Shown here: positions 60,614-64,000 of the stretch, piece after piece | Layout: the number at the start of each line of letters is the position of its first letter | How positions within the stretch are numbered: position 1 is the stretch's first letter | Source of the DNA: Lantana camara | Lineage: Eukaryota; Streptophyta; Magnoliopsida; Lamiales; Verbenaceae | DNA: 64,000 nucleotides | Direction: 5' to 3' | NCBI GenBank assembly: GCA_037501455.1 | Contig: CM074858.1 | Location: 47,365,001 to 47,429,000 of the forward strand | Program-made: the position numbers and the translations under genes | The notes under the pieces: model-generated | The model's input: only the letters and a program-made list of their open reading frames with translations | What the model was told of the DNA's origin: nothing | Databases searched by the model: none

Positions 60614-61683
60614 CTTTCTCTCTTTTACCGATCCAAAAACCCCAAGGAGAAGAAGTGGATTTCATCATTTTCAAGCTTGAATTCAAGGGGAAATTGCGTA
60701 CTTTGAAGCATAATCATCATCACCACATCATCTCTTTTCCTTCTTCTCATTCATTCAAGGTATATGAGTTTAGTTTGGGAAATTCATGAATAAATATGAG
60801 AGCTAGGGTTATGTGTTGAGCTTGGTAATTTATGTTTTAGTTGTTGGAAGCATAAATACTTGATTATAGTTTGGATTTGATGTACATATTATGAAGTTTA
60901 TGAGCTTAGATCATAGGTTGATATATGGGTTTGGAATGAATGATTCTTGATGATTAAACATAGATTTAAGTTTTTATATGAGTTATTATTGAACTATAAG
61001 TATGCTAGTATGTATATTACTTGATTTATATAATTTGGGAGTTGTGTTATGGGTGTTTTGAATGATTTTGGTGTTATTTCGTGCTTCCCCTGCATATTGC
61101 CCTGTTTCTGCATCACCTGCATTTCGGGAACAGCCCTTCCCATCCCAGTTCATTTTGGGAACGGCCATTCCCAACCCCTGAAAGCTGTCCCGCGAGACTG
61201 GGAACGACCATTCCCAGTTTTGGCCTGTGGCCGGAACGACCGTTCCCAGCCCCAAAATTCCCAAAATCTTTACAGACGCGCAGGATCGTTTCGGAGAGCC
61301 GGGAACGACCCTTCCCATTTCAGTTCAAACCTGGAACGGCCGTTCCCACGCTCCAGGGGATGTTTATTAGTTTCTGCATGAATTTTACCAATTCAGTTCC
61401 ATTTCTTTGCCTTTAATTGATCCTTACATGCTAGTATATGATTGTTTTATGCTCAAATATGATCATGACACTTGATAATTGTCCATTCTCGTCATTGCAT
61501 GTCCTGTTACGCCGTTCGGCCTAATTGGTTCATTTGAGTCGTGTCTCATGTACACTTGTCTTTGTTGCACAGACCAGCACCCCAGTGACGTGGAGTGGGC
61601 TTCTTAGGTCGTGTCTTTCTCTTTATTTTGTCGGTACATGTGAGGTTTAATTGCTAGATATATAGAACCCTTACATGGGAGAT
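60614..61683 (+). repeat. D 3' LTR, second segment (truncated by H)
   Basis: It starts with the CTTTC duplication. It contains the donor-like ATTCAAG|GTATATG (60759/60760) and six palindromes of the GGGAACGGCCGTTCCC type at 61126-61347, then text like A (GTGAGGTTTAATTGCTAG). It ends at GAGAT, where H begins. The 110-111 aa frames over the palindromes are composition effects. Confidence 0.75.
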
Positions 61684-62830
61684 TGTTAGGAATAGTGCCC
61701 TAGAAAGCCGATTGTATATCCGCTTTGTGCTTTTCCTTATTGTAATCACAGACAATCTTTGAATGAAATAACGAATTAAGGCAACACTTCTTTATATGCT
61801 CTTGTTTGGTATGCGTTTACTTTAGCTGTGCATGTATGAGAACTCCCCTAATCCTGATGACTTTAGGACTCTACCATTTAGGTGAAATGGTTCATGAAAC
61901 GAGCCCTATATCACATAAGTCATGATTAGTAAAATACTCCAAGCCGATGAGTCCTACAGACAGTGGGAGTGTCAACCTGACTCCTCTAAGGCTTGCTTGT
62001 GGGATCACGCCCTTAAGAAGGACCACCTTGTTTCATGGAGGTGCAAAGTGTATAGTTGATACGTGCGTGATACATGAGGGTGCTTACTTTAATAAGTAAG
62101 TTCACTGAGGTGCCCCGTGTGAGAACATTCCTAAATGGGAAAGGAAGTTTCTATTTCAGGAAATGGAAACTTCCAGATTAGGAAATATCTCACGAGTCAT
62201 TGATGTGATTAATTGATCCTTAGACTTGAGGTTCCTTGTCACTTTATGAGTTAACTCTGTAGTCTTAGGTATAAGCTTTAAAGGGTGTCGCCTTAGACAA
62301 CTGATTCAAGGCTTATGCTGGGGCTGCACAAGTGATTCATGAAAGTGAATGAGAATCAAGAAAGGACCTACACTTGCATATGCAAGGTGATCTCTTATTG
62401 TGTAAGTCATTCATATGCCATATGGAGTCCTTGGCCAAGGCAGTAGATCAAGACATCAAGAAAAGTGTTTCTTGGATTGAGATCAAATGGATATGAAATG
62501 CACTTAGCTTTAAGACCGGATTATTAGGGTTCTGATTATTCCCTTGCCCTAGATCTTGGTTGAGAGATAGTAAGTAGGAGGATTGTATCTCACATGAATC
62601 AATGACTTAAAGGTTCTGTCGAATCCGAACATTCCAATTCAGCTAGGGGTTAAACACCTGTTGCTAGACTATGGTCGTTTAATCTGTGGACTGATTAATT
62701 AATTAGTGAATTAATTAATTAGGGTCACTGCTAATTGAATTCAGAACCTAGAGGGTCACACACAACAACTTGGTTACATGAGTTGAGGCTTGAAAATGAT
62801 TAAACGAGTTAATCGGGCCAAGAGGGTTCC

Positions 62831-62890
62831 ACACGTGTGAAGTCACACGTGTGGCTCACGTGAGTGACACGTGTCACTGTGACACGTGTG
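62831..62890. promoter_or_regulatory. Cluster of five ACGT (G-box-like) cores in H
   Basis: ACACGTGT, CACACGTGTGG, TCACGTGA, GACACGTGTC and GACACGTGTG within 60 bp, about 340-400 bp upstream of the TATA box. bZIP/bHLH factors are known to bind CACGTG-type cores; a role here is inferred. Confidence 0.6.
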
Positions 62891-63225
62891 TATATATATA
62901 TATTATATATATATTAAATAATTAATTAGTTAATTATTTAATAGACTTTGGTTTAATTTTGAATTAAAAAGAAAGTCTAATTTTGGAGAAAATAATCTAG
63001 TTAATTAATTACGAATTAATTAATTAGATAAAAATAAGTTATTTATTTTATAATAAATAAAGTATAAAATTATCCAAAAATAGTTTGGATATTTTTAGCT
63101 CTCTTAAAAGTTGACTTGAATTAGAATTCAAAGTCAAAGTTGGAAAATACTTGATGATCAAGTAATAGGAGAGAGGGACCAAAATCCTAGCCCATAAAGG
63201 ACTAGGAATTTCGGCACCCCCCTCC

Positions 63226-63234
63226 CTATAAATA
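63226..63234 (+). promoter_or_regulatory. TATA box of H
   Basis: CTATAAATA in CCTCCCTATAAATAGGGG, about 395 bp before the LTR end. Confidence 0.65.
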
Positions 63235-63621
63235 GGGGAGCTCGAGCTCCTTATGGAGCTAATTGACAATTCTTTTGGTTCATGTGTTGAACACCTTCCT
63301 TTCTCCAAGATTAAATTAAACCCTAGGTTAAGCCTAAACACTAACTAGAGAACTAGCATCCTTACTAGTTAGATTGTGATCAAGTTGGTGGACTTTCTCT
63401 AGAGACTTCAAGTTAGAAGTTTGAAGATTCGAGCTTTACCAAGGAGAGGGGATCAAGCCGCGAGAAGAGTGTTCTTGGGTGGCTTGAAACGCTTCAAGAA
63501 AGTATAAAAGAAATGTAAGTTTTCTATCTTTACGAATTTGGTTACACGATTGCGAGTTCAAGGTCCTTTTGTTGGGAAAATTTTTTAAATTCCGCTGCTT
63601 TCTGATTCGTGTTTTCCAACA

Positions 63622-64000
63622 AGTGGTATCAGAGCCACCTCGTTAATCGTGTTTTTGATTCGTCTCAATTATTCTGAATTTGGTAGAAATTCTTAGGCTT
63701 AGATGCGAATTAGGTATTCATGAGTTCTTTTAGAAAGCCTGAAATACGAAACTGTAATTTTTCCTGAATTTCTGAAACTGTTTTCTTAAATTGTGATTTT
63801 GAAAACCGTTTTGATTGAAATATGTTTAAATTTAATTTTTAATTTTTGGATTGAACCGGGTTTTCGAGAAACCCAGAAATACGAAACGAACACGAAAAGC
63901 AACGAGCCTAGGCGTGCTAGCACGTCGCACGCCCAGGCCCGTCGACGCATCCCAGCTCCTCCCGCAACAGCGCGGGAGCCGTCCCGGGCGCGGCTAGGCG
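63622..64000 (+). mobile_element. H primer binding site and leader, cut by the window edge
   Basis: TGGTATCAGAGCC at 63624-63636 (initiator Met type), 2 bp after the LTR. The leader follows without an ORF and becomes GC-rich at 63895-64000. Any gag start lies outside the window. Confidence 0.7.

Larger units (their letters stand above)
54927..61683 (+). mobile_element. Element D: gag-only (TR-GAG-like) retrotransposon, 3' part
   Basis: A leader (54927-55018) ending TGACATTACAGG, a gag frame, a hairpin array, a polypurine tract and the first part of the 3' LTR (56357-56652 and 60614-61683). The LTR is interrupted by solo LTR G and cut off by H. E replaced its 5' side. There is no space for pol between gag and the polypurine tract, so D is a gag-only, non-autonomous element. 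Its LTR and 3' region are related to A. Confidence 0.75.
61684..63621 (+). repeat. H 5' LTR (1938 bp)
   Basis: It starts TGTTAGGAATAG and ends TTTTCCAACA, near-inverted ends, and is followed by a primer binding site. It has a G-box cluster at 62831-62890, a TATA box at 63226 and GTAAGT at 63515. GAGAT (61679-61683) should be its left target duplication. The ends suggest Ty1/copia, but no coding part is in the window, so the family is uncertain. Confidence 0.75.

Overview
The window looks like intergenic heterochromatin from a flowering plant, probably a eudicot. It is AT-rich and consists almost entirely of LTR retrotransposons nested inside one another. No host gene, tRNA or rRNA was recognised. 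The protein-coding parts are a Tekay/Del-like Ty3/gypsy chromovirus (two copies), a gag-only element, and an antisense accessory ORF of a Tat-type Ty3/gypsy element.

Layout. 1-3902: 3' part of a Tat-type element on the + strand, with an antisense ORF and an 826-bp 3' LTR. 3935-4335: leader remnant (F) of a non-autonomous family, minus strand. 4336-50450: element C, a large non-coding (LARD-like) element on the minus strand with an LTR of about 4.2 kb. Its left LTR is split twice. Element A (5201-21280, target duplication TACCC) and element B (24145-45687, target duplication AGAAA) sit in it. The right C LTR is cut off at 50450. 50451-54926: element E, internal remnant plus a 2.8-kb LTR, minus strand. 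54927-61683: element D, gag-only, + strand; its LTR holds a 3.96-kb solo LTR (G, 56653-60613, target duplication CTTTC) and is then cut by H. 61684-64000: LTR, primer binding site and leader of another element (H), probably Ty1/copia, running off the right edge.

Main results. (1) A and B, unrelated in sequence, both have the rare structure LTR-internal-LTR-internal-LTR inside one target duplication. In B the middle LTR matches LTR3 at its 5' end and LTR1 at its 3' end, as unequal LTR crossing-over predicts. (2) Five LTR types in two lineages share one internal plan at matching relative positions: TATA box, short leader, a splice-donor-like AG|GT, an inverted repeat about 352-367 nt further on in most of them, a GGGCCC block at about 66-72% of the LTR, then CTRAY plus a pyrimidine tract and CAG at about 84-88%. 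This reads as an intron of 1.8-2.3 kb lying wholly inside each LTR. (3) The non-coding and gag-only elements A, C and D carry an array of short hairpins (GAGAGAC-GGG-TTCTCTC type, every 28-35 nt) before the polypurine tract, with compensatory changes in the stems.

Function. B encodes gag, protease, RT, RNase H, integrase and a chromodomain-like tail, but both copies have the same in-frame UGA in RT and UAA in the tail. D supplies only Gag. A, C and E code for nothing convincing, yet keep the initiator-Met primer binding site and, where the 3' end is preserved, the polypurine tract, so they would depend on enzymes from elsewhere. All SNP counts were made by eye from the printed sequence.
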